This document shows positions 49,529 through 56,914 of a stretch of DNA of 56,914 nucleotides, in pieces. Under the pieces are notes generated by a model that was given only the letters and a program-made list of their open reading frames with translations, had not been told where the DNA came from and made no database searches. The stretch's first letter is position 1, and every line of letters begins with the position of its first letter. Source of the stretch: Ruminococcaceae bacterium OttesenSCG-928-D13 (GTDB taxonomy: Bacteria > Bacillota > Clostridia > Oscillospirales > Ruminococcaceae); NCBI GenBank assembly GCA_030266915.1, contig JAJDIZ010000002.1:1-56914 (forward strand). Direction: 5' to 3'. A program made the position numbers and the translations under genes.

Positions 49529-49913
49529 TATGGAAGTACAACCGAAAATTATCAAAAGTGCGACGTCCGATTATCAAAATGCTTCACTCTATTTTTTCTC
49601 TATTTCCCTGCGCCACGGTGGCGATTTCCACATCGTAGGCAAGTTGGAAGTTGGACGGGAGGAACTACTGCGGAATGAGAAACGGACTTCGGCCAGAAGC
49701 GGTGTTATTCCCGATTCATCAATAATTTTATTCTATTTTTGCAGTAGTTTTCGTGGCCCCGCAGGGCCGAGCGGAGTGACCGAAGGGAGCGGAGCGAGGG
49801 CCTTTCTGGCAATAAAAAAAGACCCCACCGGGGCCAGTTACGGCCCGGTTGAGGTCAGTGTGTTTTGGTAATTTAGCGTTAGAACTTTGCTAATTTTTCA
49901 GTGCATGTTTTTA
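49529..49913. repeat. 385-bp direct repeat, right copy
   Basis: Identical to 31169-31553. It begins just beyond the presumed transposon right end and stops 6 nt short of the rplL stop codon. It carries the rplL transcription terminator (49813-49856), so this copy restores a complete 3' end to the ribosomal protein operon. Confidence 0.95.
49813..49856 (-). terminator. terminator of the rplL operon (inside right repeat)
   Basis: On the minus strand GACCTCAACCGGGCC and GGCCCCGGTGGGGTC pair over 15 nt (two mismatches, one wobble) around a 6-nt loop and are followed by seven Ts. An identical copy stands in the left repeat at 31453-31496. Confidence 0.85.
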
Positions 49914-49919
49914 AAAAGC

Positions 49920-50291
49920 TTACTTGAGCTCGATCTTGGCGCCCTGCTCTTCCAGCTTCTTCTGGATGTCCTCGGCGTCGGCCTTGGAGGCACCCTCTTT
50001 GATGGGCTTCGGAGCGGTATCCACCAGCTCTTTGGCTTCCTTCAGGCCCAGGCCGGTGATCTCCTTGACGGTCTTGATAACGGCCATCTTGTTGGGGCCG
50101 ATCTCCGCCAGGATGACGTCGAATTCGCTCTTCTCTTCCTCGGCGGAAGCGGCGGGGGCGGCGCCGGCCATCATCACAGGGGCAGCGGCAGACACGCCGA
50201 ATTTCTCCTCGATCGCCTTGACCAGCTCGTTCAGTTCCAGCACGGTGAGTTCTTCCACCGCGGCAACAATTTTATCAATTTTTTCAGCCAT
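49920..50291 (-). CDS. rplL: 50S ribosomal protein L7/L12
   Basis: A 123-aa protein with the N-terminal dimerisation helix region ([28 protein letters not shown] in character), an Ala/Gly-rich hinge and the C-terminal factor-binding domain ([24 protein letters not shown]-type motif). It recruits translation factors to the ribosome stalk. RBS AAAGGAGAT precedes the ATG. It is last in rplK-rplA-rplJ-rplL. In most bacteria rpoB follows; here a terminator and the island follow instead. Confidence 0.98.
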   Translation of the reverse strand: MAEKIDKIVAAVEELTVLELNELVKAIEEKFGVSAAAPVMMAGAAPAASAEEEKSEFDVILAEIGPNKMAVIKTVKEITGLGLKEAKELVDTAPKPIKEGASKADAEDIQKKLEEQGAKIELK

Positions 50292-50340
50292 TGTTGGTTA
50301 TCTCCTTTAGTATTCAGATTGATTCGTTGGGTGGAAGTGC

Positions 50341-50859
50341 TTACGCGGCGCCTTCCTCGGCGGCCTTCTTCTCGGCCAGGGCGTTCAGGCCAACGGCCAG
50401 ACCGCGCAGATTGCCGGTCAGGGCGCTCAGCAGCATGGACAGCAGGCCCTCGCGGCCAGGCAGCTTGGACAGGGCGGTCACCTCGTCGGCGCTCATCACC
50501 TTGCCTTCCATGTAGCCGATCTTCACGCTGAACTTGCCTTTGCTCTTTTCGGCGTATTTGCACAGGATGCGGGCCGCGGCCAGCGGATCCTCCCCGCCGC
50601 ACACCGCAAGGGCGGTGGAGCCGGTCAGCACCGTGTCCAGCTCGGCGTAGTCGGTGTCCTGCACGGCCAGGTGCATCAGGGTGTTCTTCACCACCTTGTA
50701 GTCCACGCCGGCCGCGCGCAGCTCTTTGCGCAGGGCGGTGTCCTGTTCCACGGTGATGCCGATATAGTCCACCAGCACGCCGGAGGCGGCGCCGGTGATC
50801 TTCTCCTTCAGTTCGGACACGAGTTCCTTCTTCTGTGCCAAAATCTTATCACTGGGCAT
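50341..50859 (-). CDS. rplJ: 50S ribosomal protein L10
   Basis: A 172-aa protein with the L10 core (LAQKKELVSELKEKITGAASGVLVDY, LRKELRAAGVDYKVVKNTL) and a C-terminal helix that binds L7/L12 dimers (LTGNLRGLAVGLNALAEKK). It forms the stalk base with rplL, 49 nt downstream. Expression of both is probably tuned by the L10 leader upstream. RBS GAAAGAGGTG precedes the ATG. Confidence 0.98.
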   Translation of the reverse strand: MPSDKILAQKKELVSELKEKITGAASGVLVDYIGITVEQDTALRKELRAAGVDYKVVKNTLMHLAVQDTDYAELDTVLTGSTALAVCGGEDPLAAARILCKYAEKSKGKFSVKIGYMEGKVMSADEVTALSKLPGREGLLSMLLSALTGNLRGLAVGLNALAEKKAAEEGAA

Positions 50860-50864
50860 TCTTC

Positions 50865-51060
50865 TTTTTCACCTCTTTCCGGGGGTCCGCCGGTTGCCGG
50901 CGGGTGTCGATCAAACAAAAAACCTCTTTCCCATGCCGGGAAAGAGGTTGTAGACACGCAATAAAGCCAATCTAAACCTGTTTCTCGGCAGGACGGGTTC
51001 GTCGAACCACGGTTAGGCGCAAATGCGCTCCTGCTGTCTTGGAAGCAGCTTTTTTATTTT
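50865..51060 (-). promoter_or_regulatory. L10 leader of rplJ-rplL with attenuator
   Basis: The spacer between rplA and rplJ has the typical ribosomal protein L10 leader makeup: several hairpins, then a strong terminator-like stem AACCTCTTTCCC/GGGAAAGAGGTT (50950-50921) with a T-run toward rplJ. L10 or the L10-(L12)4 complex binding this leader would reduce rplJ-rplL expression. The assignment rests on position and structure. Confidence 0.75.
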
Positions 51061-51096
51061 ACCACAGATGTGGCGGTTGTCAAGTCTTTGCCAGGC

Positions 51097-51804
51097 TTAG
51101 GCGCCGGGCTGGGCCACATACTTGGCGCTGGAGAGACGCACGCCCGGGCCCATGGTGCTGGCCACGGTGGCACTCTTGATGTACTGGCCCTTGGCGGCGG
51201 CGGGCTTTGCCTTGACAATGGCGTCCATCACGGTGGCCAGGTTGTCGCCCAGCTTTTCGCTGCCGAAGCTGGCCTTGCCAATCGGCACATGGATAATGTT
51301 GGACTTGTCGAGGCGGTACTCGATCTTACCGGCCTTGGCCTCGGCCACCGCCTTGCCCACGTCGGGGGTCACGGTGCCGGCCTTCGGGTTCGGCATCAGG
51401 CCGCGGGGGCCCAGCACCTTACCAAGACGGCCCACCAGGCCCATCATGTCCGGGGTGGTGATCAGCACGTCGAAATCGACGAAGCCTTCCTTCTGGATGC
51501 GGTCCACCAGGTCCTGCTCGCCCACGAGCATGGCCCCGGCTTCCTCGGCGGCCTTCACAGCGTCGCCCTTGGCAATAACCACAACGCGTACGTCCTTGCC
51601 GGTGCCGTGGGGCAGCACAACGGCGCCGCGCACCTGCTGGTCGGCATGGCGGCTGTCCACGCCGAGGCGCACATGCAGCTCAACGGTCTCGTCAAACTTG
51701 GCCTTGGCGTTCTTGCACACCAGCTCGAGGGCCTCATCGCTCTCGTAAAGCTTAGCGCGGTCGACGGTCTTTGCCGCGTCGGTATACTTTTTTCCGTGTT
51801 TCAT
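51097..51804 (-). CDS. rplA: 50S ribosomal protein L1
   Basis: A 235-aa L1 protein with the two-domain pattern ([25 protein letters not shown] in character) and the [19 protein letters not shown] signature, followed by [24 protein letters not shown]. It forms the mobile L1 stalk at the ribosomal E site and can bind its own mRNA. It starts 14 nt after rplK on the same strand. Confidence 0.98.
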   Translation of the reverse strand: MKHGKKYTDAAKTVDRAKLYESDEALELVCKNAKAKFDETVELHVRLGVDSRHADQQVRGAVVLPHGTGKDVRVVVIAKGDAVKAAEEAGAMLVGEQDLVDRIQKEGFVDFDVLITTPDMMGLVGRLGKVLGPRGLMPNPKAGTVTPDVGKAVAEAKAGKIEYRLDKSNIIHVPIGKASFGSEKLGDNLATVMDAIVKAKPAAAKGQYIKSATVASTMGPGVRLSSAKYVAQPGA

Positions 51805-51818
51805 CTGTTATGCCCCCC

Positions 51819-52244
51819 TTAACCTTCCACCGTGACGCCCATGCTGCGGCAGGTACCCGCAATCATGCTCACGGCTGATTCAAGATCGCTGGCGTTGAGA
51901 TCGGCCATCTTGGTGTTGGCAATCTCCTCCAGCTGGGCACGCTTGATGGTGGCCACCTTGGCGCTGTTCGGGGCGCCGCTGGCCTTCTCAATGCCAACCG
52001 CTTTCTTGATCAGGGTAGCGGCGGGCGGGGTTTTGGTGATGAAAGAGAAAGAGTGGTCGGCGTACACGGTGATAACCACCGGGATGATGTAGCCGGCATC
52101 CTTCTGGGTGCGCTCGTTGAACTCCTTGGTGAAGCTCATGATGTTCACGCCGTGCTGGCCCAGCGCGGGACCAACCGGGGGGGCCGGCGTCGCTTTGCCG
52201 GCGGGTATCTGGAGCTTGATGTACCCAATTACCTTTTGTGCCAT
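51819..52244 (-). CDS. rplK: 50S ribosomal protein L11
   Basis: A 141-aa L11 with the proline-rich N-terminal domain ([23 protein letters not shown]) and the C-terminal rRNA-binding domain ([37 protein letters not shown]). It binds the GTPase-associated centre. It follows nusG after a 127-nt spacer rich in hairpins. Confidence 0.98.
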   Translation of the reverse strand: MAQKVIGYIKLQIPAGKATPAPPVGPALGQHGVNIMSFTKEFNERTQKDAGYIIPVVITVYADHSFSFITKTPPAATLIKKAVGIEKASGAPNSAKVATIKRAQLEEIANTKMADLNASDLESAVSMIAGTCRSMGVTVEG

Positions 52245-52278
52245 TCTTAAATTACCTCCAAATGTGGTTAACTAGCGA

Positions 52279-52342
52279 GCAGGTTTTCCCTGCCCTCCCA
52301 CGGGCAAGCGGGCTTGCCCTTTGTAAAACCCCGGGTGGGGTT
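52279..52342. repeat. three consecutive hairpins in the nusG-rplK spacer
   Basis: GCAGG/CCTGC (52279-52293), GGGCAAG/CTTGCCC (52302-52319) and AACCCC/GGGGTT (52327-52342) follow one another. The first resembles hairpin 2 of the array at 53751-53897 (GCAGGTTTTACCTGC). None has a terminator T-run toward rplK. Confidence 0.6.
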
Positions 52343-52371
52343 AGTACCAAATCTGCGGCGGCAGGCAGGCC

Positions 52372-52887
52372 CTAGATGGGCTTCACCTGCGCCAGTTCCA
52401 GCTCGGCGGGGGTCTCCCGGCCGAACATCGAAACCTTGACGTTCACCTTGCCTGCGTCCTTGTCGATGCTCTCCACCAGGCCGATGAAGCCTTCCAACGG
52501 GCCGGTGAGCACCTCCACGCTGTCGCCCACGGCGTAGTCCACGCTTGTTTGCTGCTCGTCCACCCCAAGGGCTTCAACCTCAGCCTCGGTCAGCGGGATC
52601 GGCTTCGAGGACGGGCCCACAAAGCCTGTGACGCCACGGGTGTTGCGCACGATGTACCAGCTGTCGTCGGTCATCACCATCTTCACCAGCACATAGCCGG
52701 GGAACAGCTTGCGCTCCACCATCCGCTCCTTGCCGTCTTTGATGTCCGGCACGATCTCGGTTGGCACCCGCACTTCCTGGATCAGCTCCTGGAGGCGCTG
52801 GTTCTCGATGATGGTGGTCAGGTTCGTGGCCACCTTGTTCTCATATCCGGAATAGGTATGCACCACATACCATTGTCCCTGGTCCAT
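52372..52887 (-). CDS. nusG: transcription termination/antitermination factor NusG
   Basis: A 171-aa protein with the NusG N-terminal domain (WYVVHTYSGYENKVATNL, FPGYVLVKMVMTDDSWYIVRNTRGVTGFVG) and a C-terminal KOW domain (VGDSVEVLTGPLEGFIGLVESID). It binds RNA polymerase and modulates pausing and termination. It is encoded between secE and rplK in the usual order. Confidence 0.98.
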   Translation of the reverse strand: MDQGQWYVVHTYSGYENKVATNLTTIIENQRLQELIQEVRVPTEIVPDIKDGKERMVERKLFPGYVLVKMVMTDDSWYIVRNTRGVTGFVGPSSKPIPLTEAEVEALGVDEQQTSVDYAVGDSVEVLTGPLEGFIGLVESIDKDAGKVNVKVSMFGRETPAELELAQVKPI

Positions 52888-52913
52888 TTAGCTCTCCTTA
52901 AAGAAAGGCGTGA

Positions 52914-53168
52914 TTATGCGCCGGTGTCGGTGCCGGTTGTCAGCAGCACAATCCCCCGGAAAATCTGCGCAAACAGGAAGTCCAGCCCGGCAATCAGCAC
53001 CGCGCAGATGATGACGAAACCCATCACCACGAGGAAGTTGTTCCACACCTGCTTGCGGGAAGGCCAGACCACCTTTTTCATCTCGCCCCGGGTATCCTTG
53101 AAGAAGCGGGCGATGGCGCGGCCGGCGCGTACCAGGAAATTTGGTTTCTTGGTCGTTTTTTCAGCCAT
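52914..53168 (-). CDS. secE: preprotein translocase subunit SecE
   Basis: An 84-aa single-span SecE: a basic amphipathic helix (RAGRAIARFFKDTRGEMKKVVWPSRKQVWNN) followed by one membrane segment (about 50-75). It clamps SecY in the translocon. It is the middle gene of rpmG-secE-nusG. The 168-nt gap to rpmG is occupied by a composite repeat. Confidence 0.95.
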   Translation of the reverse strand: MAEKTTKKPNFLVRAGRAIARFFKDTRGEMKKVVWPSRKQVWNNFLVVMGFVIICAVLIAGLDFLFAQIFRGIVLLTTGTDTGA

Positions 53169-53183
53169 TAATTATGTACCCCC

Positions 53184-53280
53184 TACCCACGCCTCGCCGG
53201 CTCATTCGCCGGCTCTTGCGGCTCACCTGCGCCGCAACTGCGGCTTGCCTCGCCGGGCGCGGGAAAATTTGTTTTGCCCT
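53184..53280 (+). repeat. composite hairpin repeat, copy A (between rpmG and secE)
   Basis: About 97 nt aligned with the reverse complement of 54525-54620, with small hairpins whose stems change in step (GCCGCAACTGCGGC here, GCTGCATCGCAGC there). Weaker similarity continues toward the rpmG stop codon (shared CAAAGCCAAAT). Located in the rpmG-secE spacer. Confidence 0.75.
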
Positions 53281-53336
53281 TAGTACACTTCTGCATTTCA
53301 GTTTAAATAGCAAAGCCAAATTTTGCACTTCGTGCC

Positions 53337-53486
53337 CTATTTGGTTTCCCGGTGGGTGGTGTGCTTCTTGCAGAAGCGGCAATATTTTTTGCGCTCCAGC
53401 CGGTCAGGGGTATTCTTTTTGTTCTTGGTCGTGTCGTAATTGCGTTGCTTGCACTCGGTGCAGGCCAGTGTGATTTTGGTCGTCAT
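53337..53486 (-). CDS. rpmG: 50S ribosomal protein L33
   Basis: A 49-aa protein [20 protein letters not shown] with two Cys pairs (CTEC, CRFC) in the zinc-binding form of L33, ending THRETK. It is the first gene of rpmG-secE-nusG, a standard order. RBS GGAGGTG precedes the ATG. A sigma-A promoter lies about 135 nt upstream. Confidence 0.95.
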   Translation of the reverse strand: MTTKITLACTECKQRNYDTTKNKKNTPDRLERKKYCRFCKKHTTHRETK

Positions 53487-53621
53487 AGGGCACCTCCATT
53501 GCTTCGGCAGGCGCCGCCGGTCGGCGGCGCAGCATTAAAATACCTCCCTCATCCGGCGCTGCCCCTTGGTGCGTCCAAAAAAGTCCACACAAAAAAACAA
53601 GCCTTCCGGCGAGGTGCAATC

Positions 53622-53651
53622 ATCATATCACACCGGGCGCCGTCGCGTCAA
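53622..53651 (-). promoter_or_regulatory. sigma-A promoter of rpmG-secE-nusG
   Basis: On the minus strand TTGACG (53651-53646), an 18-nt spacer and TATGAT (53627-53622). The leader between it and rpmG contains a GCGCCGCCG/CGGCGGCGC hairpin (about 53510-53530). Confidence 0.7.
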
Positions 53652-53750
53652 GGGTTTGGGGCGATTTGCCGGCACAGGCACAACAAATAGTTTTTCCCGC
53701 GCTTTACGCCCCGGTGTATTTTGAGTATAATACCATACATGGTCAACCAT

Positions 53751-53897
53751 CTTGAAAACCTTAATGGTTTTCAAGCAGCAGGTTTTACCTGCTGGCACGC
53801 CTTTGGCGTGCGGTTGGCTATGAACGGTGGAAAGCTCGCCCATATTGGGCGAGCACGCGAATGCATTCGCGTCTTCAAAACCGCGTCGGTTTTGAAG
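53751..53897. repeat. contiguous array of six perfect stem-loops
   Basis: In order: CTTGAAAACC/GGTTTTCAAG (53751-53775), CAGCAGG/CCTGCTG (53776-53794), GCACGCC/GGCGTGC (53795-53811), CTCGCCCA/TGGGCGAG (53835-53853), the palindrome ACGCGAATGCATTCGCGT (53855-53872), and CTTCAAAACC/GGTTTTGAAG (53873-53897). All stems are perfect. The first and last are near-identical, so they can also pair with each other to close the array. No gene lies in 53487-53944 apart from this and the rpmG promoter/leader. Confidence 0.9.
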
Positions 53898-53944
53898 TTT
53901 CCTTAGTATAGTTGTAACGAAATGGTGAAAGGGCGGGCACGGGA

Positions 53945-54460
53945 TTGGCAATTGCCGGAAAAATGAAGCTGCGCAAGCAGCAGGTGCTCAAGGTGGTGAC
54001 CGGCATCGTTCTGGTGCTGATGGCCTCCTTTGTCACTATTTTTGTGCGGGATTCGTTGAATATGCGCAACCCCGAGAACGCCCTGCCCAACATGACGATC
54101 TACTTCGACAGCAACGGCAAAAGGGTTGCGATGCCCTACATCCACAGCAGCCGCCGGAACTACACCTGGCAGTTCTCCCTTTGGGAGCCTGTCTCCAAGG
54201 CGGATTTCGACCTGGAGCCCTGGCGGGAGCTTTACCCCGGCCAGGTGAACCCGGGCAGCAAGCTGGAGCTGGAGTTCAGCTTTAAACCGAAAGCGGTGGC
54301 CATCTACGCCGCTGCGGGCGAGAGCAGCTATATGGAAGTGGGTGACAGCACGGTTCTGTACGCTCCCACCAGCAAGGGCAACTACGCCTACAAAGTGGTA
54401 GCCACCTGGGGCGCCAACCGCACAGTGACCTACTATTTCAGAATTGATGTGCCGTGGTAG
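53945..54460 (+). CDS. membrane-anchored hypothetical protein
   Basis: A protein of up to 171 aa: a short basic N-terminus, one membrane segment (about 15-38), then an extracellular beta-rich domain of about 130 aa with several aromatic residues (WQFSLWEPVSKADFD, SYMEVGDSTVLYAPTS, YAYKVVATWG). The start is uncertain: TTG 53945 and ATG 53963 (MKLRKQQV) are both possible and neither RBS is strong. No family recognised. It lies between two repeat-rich spacers, on the opposite strand to the ribosomal protein operon. Confidence 0.7.
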   Translation: MAIAGKMKLRKQQVLKVVTGIVLVLMASFVTIFVRDSLNMRNPENALPNMTIYFDSNGKRVAMPYIHSSRRNYTWQFSLWEPVSKADFDLEPWRELYPGQVNPGSKLELEFSFKPKAVAIYAAAGESSYMEVGDSTVLYAPTSKGNYAYKVVATWGANRTVTYYFRIDVPW

Positions 54461-54680
54461 GGACTCCTTAAAGGGAGTTGGCATTTGGCTTTGCCGGCAA
54501 AACTGGCGATTCACTCCCAATTGAGGGCAAAACTGATTTTCCCACGCCCGATGAAGCAAGCTGCGATGCAGCGCAGGTGAGCCGCAAGCGCGGCCCGGCA
54601 CGGGCGCGCGGGCGTGGGTGGGGCCCCTTAAAGGGGGCTGGCGGCTGGCTTTGCCGGGAACACTGGCAAAACAGGCGACA
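54461..54680. repeat. composite hairpin repeat, copy B with internal duplication
   Basis: 54525-54620 is the inverted counterpart of 53184-53280. It is flanked by two related units: 54461-54512 and 54621-54672 share CCTTAAAGGG-type hairpins followed by TGGCTTTGCCGG. Their stems differ but still pair (ACTCC/GGAGT against GCCCC/GGGGC). Together they fill most of the spacer upstream of the PAP2 gene (54461-54871), which contains no credible gene. Confidence 0.75.
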
Positions 54681-54705
54681 CCCGACGCCCGGAAAACGCC
54701 GGCCG

Positions 54706-54733
54706 TAGGAAGGCGGAGGCCGGTTGCGGCGGG
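54706..54733 (+). repeat. 28-bp dispersed repeat (partner of pheT-end copy)
   Basis: Identical, apart from one base, to the minus-strand sequence 9446-9419 at the pheT stop codon. Here it follows the composite hairpin repeat directly. Confidence 0.6.
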
Positions 54734-54871
54734 CCGGGCCCCAAAGCGTGGCAGATGCCAACTTGTCGAGCGCGTAAACCATCTTAAAGGCCGGTGGGCT
54801 GTGCCCCCAAATTAAACCACCAACCCATCGATTCACCCAACTATATACAATACCCCTACAGAGGAGCCCCC

Positions 54872-55789
54872 ATGAGCGAGGGAAAAAAACCGTCCCAACA
54901 GCATAACCAAAGCGCTCGCGTATTCACCATCGCCATCCTGATCTATGCGGTCGGGTTGTTTCTGGGCGCTTTCTATGATCTGCCCCTCACCCGGGCCGCC
55001 TACAACCCCACCAGCCTGTTTGGCATCGTGATGGAGGCGGTGGGCTGGTACCCGGCCTTCCTGCCCAGCCTGCTGCTGTTCATACTCTGGACCTTCCAGA
55101 AGAACCTGCCCCAAAATCGCCTGTGGCAGCGCCCGGTGTGCGGCCTTGCGTCGGCCGGGGGCCTGGGGGCGCTCTACCTGGTCAGCGGGCGCTACCTGGC
55201 CCGCCGGGGCATGTTCACCGCGCTGGAGGGACTGTCCCTCTGGCTGTGGGTTGCGCTGGGGGTGGCCTTCGCGGCGATACTGGTCATCATCGTGCTGCGC
55301 ATGGTGCCTTCCACCCGCGTCAAAATGACCTTCTTTGGCATCTGGGGCACGGTGTATATGGTGGCAAACCAGGTGGTCACCTACCCCATCAAGGTGGCCT
55401 GGGCCCGCTCCCGCTTCGACGACATGGCCGCCATCGGCTCCTTTGAAGCCTTCACCCCTTGGTACCAGCCCTTCGGGAATGGCGGCAGCTCTTTCCCCTC
55501 GGGCCACACCGCCAACGCCGCCGGCATCTTCATGCTGCTGGTGCTGTGCGACCTGTTCCCCGCCTGGCACCGCCGCAGCAAAACGGTCTATGTGGTGTGC
55601 TGGGGCTATATCGCGGTGATGGCCGCCGCCCGCATCATCATCGGCCGGCACTACCTGTCCGACACGCTGGCCGCCAGCGCCATCATGGCGGTGCTGTTCT
55701 ACGCGATGCGCAGCACCAAACTCTACCAGGCACAGCTGCGCAAAACCCTGAGCAAGGCCGCCGAGGAAGGAACCCCCAATGCAATTTGA
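54872..55789 (+). CDS. PAP2 family phosphatase, membrane
   Basis: A 305-aa polytopic protein (about six spans) with phosphatase motifs: C1-like KVAWARSRF, C2 SFPSGHTANAAG and C3 ARIIIGRHYLSDTLA. PAP2 enzymes dephosphorylate lipid phosphates such as undecaprenyl pyrophosphate or phosphatidate on the outer face of the membrane; which one applies here is not determined. ATG 54872 has AGAGGAG 6 nt upstream. The longer open frame is not supported. It overlaps the next gene by 11 nt. Confidence 0.9.
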   Translation: MSEGKKPSQQHNQSARVFTIAILIYAVGLFLGAFYDLPLTRAAYNPTSLFGIVMEAVGWYPAFLPSLLLFILWTFQKNLPQNRLWQRPVCGLASAGGLGALYLVSGRYLARRGMFTALEGLSLWLWVALGVAFAAILVIIVLRMVPSTRVKMTFFGIWGTVYMVANQVVTYPIKVAWARSRFDDMAAIGSFEAFTPWYQPFGNGGSSFPSGHTANAAGIFMLLVLCDLFPAWHRRSKTVYVVCWGYIAVMAAARIIIGRHYLSDTLAASAIMAVLFYAMRSTKLYQAQLRKTLSKAAEEGTPNAI

Positions 55790-56888
55790 CTTTACCGCCC
55801 CCTGTTATTTTGGGCTGGAGAGCGCCGCCGCCTTTGACTTTCGCCGGCTGGGCGCTGAAAATTTGAAGATCACCGACGGGCGCGTCACCTTCACAGGGGA
55901 CGCGCGCCTTTTGGCCGACGCAAACCTCTGGAGCCGCTGTGCCGAGCGCATCATGATCAAGCTGGCCGCCTTTCCCGCCGCCACCTTCGATGAGCTGTTC
56001 GACCGGGTATACGCAATCCCCTGGGAGGATTACATCCCGCGAAACGGCAAGTTCCCGGTGAAGGGGTCCAGCCTGTCGAGCACCCTGTCCAGCGTGCCGG
56101 CCTGCCAGAGCATCGTCAAAAAAGCCGTGGTGGAGCGGCTGCGCAAGGGCCACCGGGTGGAGTTTTTGCCCGAGCGGAGCGAGGAGTACCGCATCCGGTT
56201 CTCGATTCGCAAGGACATGGCCGAGGTCTTTCTCGATACCTCGGGCGACGGGCTGCACAAGCGTGGCTACCGGCGTCTGGCCGGCGGCGCCCCGCTGAAG
56301 GAGACCCTGGCCGCCGCGATGGCCGACTTTGGCCGGGTGCGGCGGGACAGCCGGGTGGAAGACCCGTTCTGCGGCAGCGGCACACTGGTGATCGAAGCCG
56401 CGCTGAAGGCACTGAACATCGCGCCGGGGCTGCGGCGCAGCTTCGCGGCCGAGCACTACGCCTTCCTGCCCGAGGGCCTGTTTGCCGAGGCACGGGCGGC
56501 GGCCGAGGCCGAAAAGAAAACCGACGCAGCCTTTGCCGGGGCCGGGTTTGACATTGACCCGGAGATGGTGGCGCTGGCCGCCGCCAATGCCGAGAAGGCC
56601 GGGGTGGGCAGTGTTTGCCGGTTCGAGGCGCGGGACGTAGCCGCCTACCGGGCAGATTCCTCCGCCCTGATGATGACCAACCCGCCCTACGGCGAGCGCC
56701 TGCTGGACGCGGGAGCCGCCGCAAAGCTGGAGCAGGCGCTGGGCCGGGCCACCGCCGCCGCGCCGCCTGCCAGTGCCTACGTCATCACCGCCGACGCCGA
56801 GTTTGAGCGCCACTTTGGCCGCGTGGCCAAAAAGCGCCGCAAGGTTTACAACGGCATGATTCCCTGCCAGATCTACATGTATTACTGA
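55779..56888 (+). CDS. THUMP-domain class I SAM-dependent RNA methyltransferase, RlmL/YpsC-like
   Basis: A 369-aa protein with the N-terminal ferredoxin-like/THUMP region (FTAPCYFGLESAAAFDFRRLG, VEFLPERSEEYRIRFSIRKD) and a C-terminal methyltransferase domain. Motif I is DPFCGSGTLVIEAA, the acidic motif GFDIDPEMV and the catalytic motif TNPPYGER. The family N2-methylates guanines in 23S rRNA (G2445 in E. coli RlmL). A complete gene with stop codon lies before the window end. It overlaps the PAP2 gene by 11 nt, suggesting coupled translation. Confidence 0.9.
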   Translation: MQFDFTAPCYFGLESAAAFDFRRLGAENLKITDGRVTFTGDARLLADANLWSRCAERIMIKLAAFPAATFDELFDRVYAIPWEDYIPRNGKFPVKGSSLSSTLSSVPACQSIVKKAVVERLRKGHRVEFLPERSEEYRIRFSIRKDMAEVFLDTSGDGLHKRGYRRLAGGAPLKETLAAAMADFGRVRRDSRVEDPFCGSGTLVIEAALKALNIAPGLRRSFAAEHYAFLPEGLFAEARAAAEAEKKTDAAFAGAGFDIDPEMVALAAANAEKAGVGSVCRFEARDVAAYRADSSALMMTNPPYGERLLDAGAAAKLEQALGRATAAAPPASAYVITADAEFERHFGRVAKKRRKVYNGMIPCQIYMYY

Positions 56889-56914
56889 GATTGGAATAGA
56901 GTATGAAAAGCCCC

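Larger units (their letters stand above)
31169..49913. mobile_element. 18.4-kb accessory island with Tn7-like transposition genes and tyrosine recombinase
   Basis: The region between the ECF S component and rplL is bounded by perfect 385-bp direct repeats. It holds a Tn7-like operon (tnsA/B/C/tniQ-like), a tyrosine recombinase with an upstream structured RNA, a replication-like module with iterons, XRE regulators and surface-protein cargo, and it is more AT-rich than its flanks. Recombination between the repeats would release an 18,360-bp circle. The repeats are much longer than the 5-bp duplication expected of Tn7, so integration by crossover, or a composite history, is likely. I could not find a matching terminal inverted repeat at the left end. 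Confidence 0.75.

Noticed and set aside
54478-54836. ORFs on both strands in the spacer before the PAP2 gene
   Set aside because: They coincide exactly with hairpin repeats; the translations are by-products of repeat sequence.

Overview
The window is a piece of a GC-rich Firmicutes chromosome, most likely from an anaerobic gut clostridium of the Oscillospiraceae/Ruminococcaceae type. The evidence is the set of gene families (Mini-RNase III, IreB, a Phe T-box, BlaI/M56, paired M16 peptidases, DUF3842, an ECF S component, an L10 leader) and strong Shine-Dalgarno sites. Genus cannot be fixed from sequence reading alone. No rRNA, tRNA or CRISPR array was seen.

Bases 1-31,150 are a housekeeping backbone: a 3-hydroxyacyl-CoA dehydrogenase, a PASTA-domain protein-kinase homologue that has lost its catalytic residues, yebC, a large membrane protein, mrnC-obgE, rplU-rpmA, ireB, T-box-pheS-pheT, acpS, murC, cca, a pirin, a BlaI/M56-M23 sensor pair, a threonine/lysine branch (ACT protein, hom, lysC), a VanY-type carboxypeptidase, two M16 proteins, lgt, DUF3842 and an ECF transporter S component. 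Bases 49,914-56,914 resume the backbone with rplL-rplJ-rplA-rplK-nusG-secE-rpmG (minus strand), then a membrane protein, a PAP2 phosphatase and an RlmL-like methyltransferase (plus strand).

Between them lies an 18.36-kb island bounded by two identical 385-bp direct repeats (31,169-31,553 and 49,529-49,913), inserted between the ECF S-component gene and the 3' end of rplL. It is lower in GC and has three parts. (1) Left: two Ig-like (BIG2) lipoproteins with a sigma factor fused to a membrane-anchored extracellular domain. (2) Middle: a SprT-like protein; a strongly promoted, highly structured RNA of roughly 380 nt ending in a terminator just before a tyrosine recombinase gene; two unknown proteins; and a replication-like module (RecA-fold helicase-type ATPase, Toprim-like protein, unknown 343-aa protein, 46-aa protein) with iteron-like repeats, facing an XRE repressor across a classic promoter/operator. 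(3) Right: a compact Tn7-like transposition operon (TnsA-, TnsB-, TnsC- and TniQ-like), with 11-bp tandem repeats between it and the right boundary.

A second theme is intergenic repeats. One family has a conserved core of about 36 nt inside an inverted repeat whose arms differ between copies yet stay complementary. Another is a composite hairpin repeat around secE/rpmG and the PAP2 gene. There is also a contiguous array of six perfect stem-loops. These look like genome-specific palindromic elements. The features most worth follow-up are the structured RNA/recombinase pair, the Tn7-like island with its perfect 385-bp repeats, and the covarying hairpin family.
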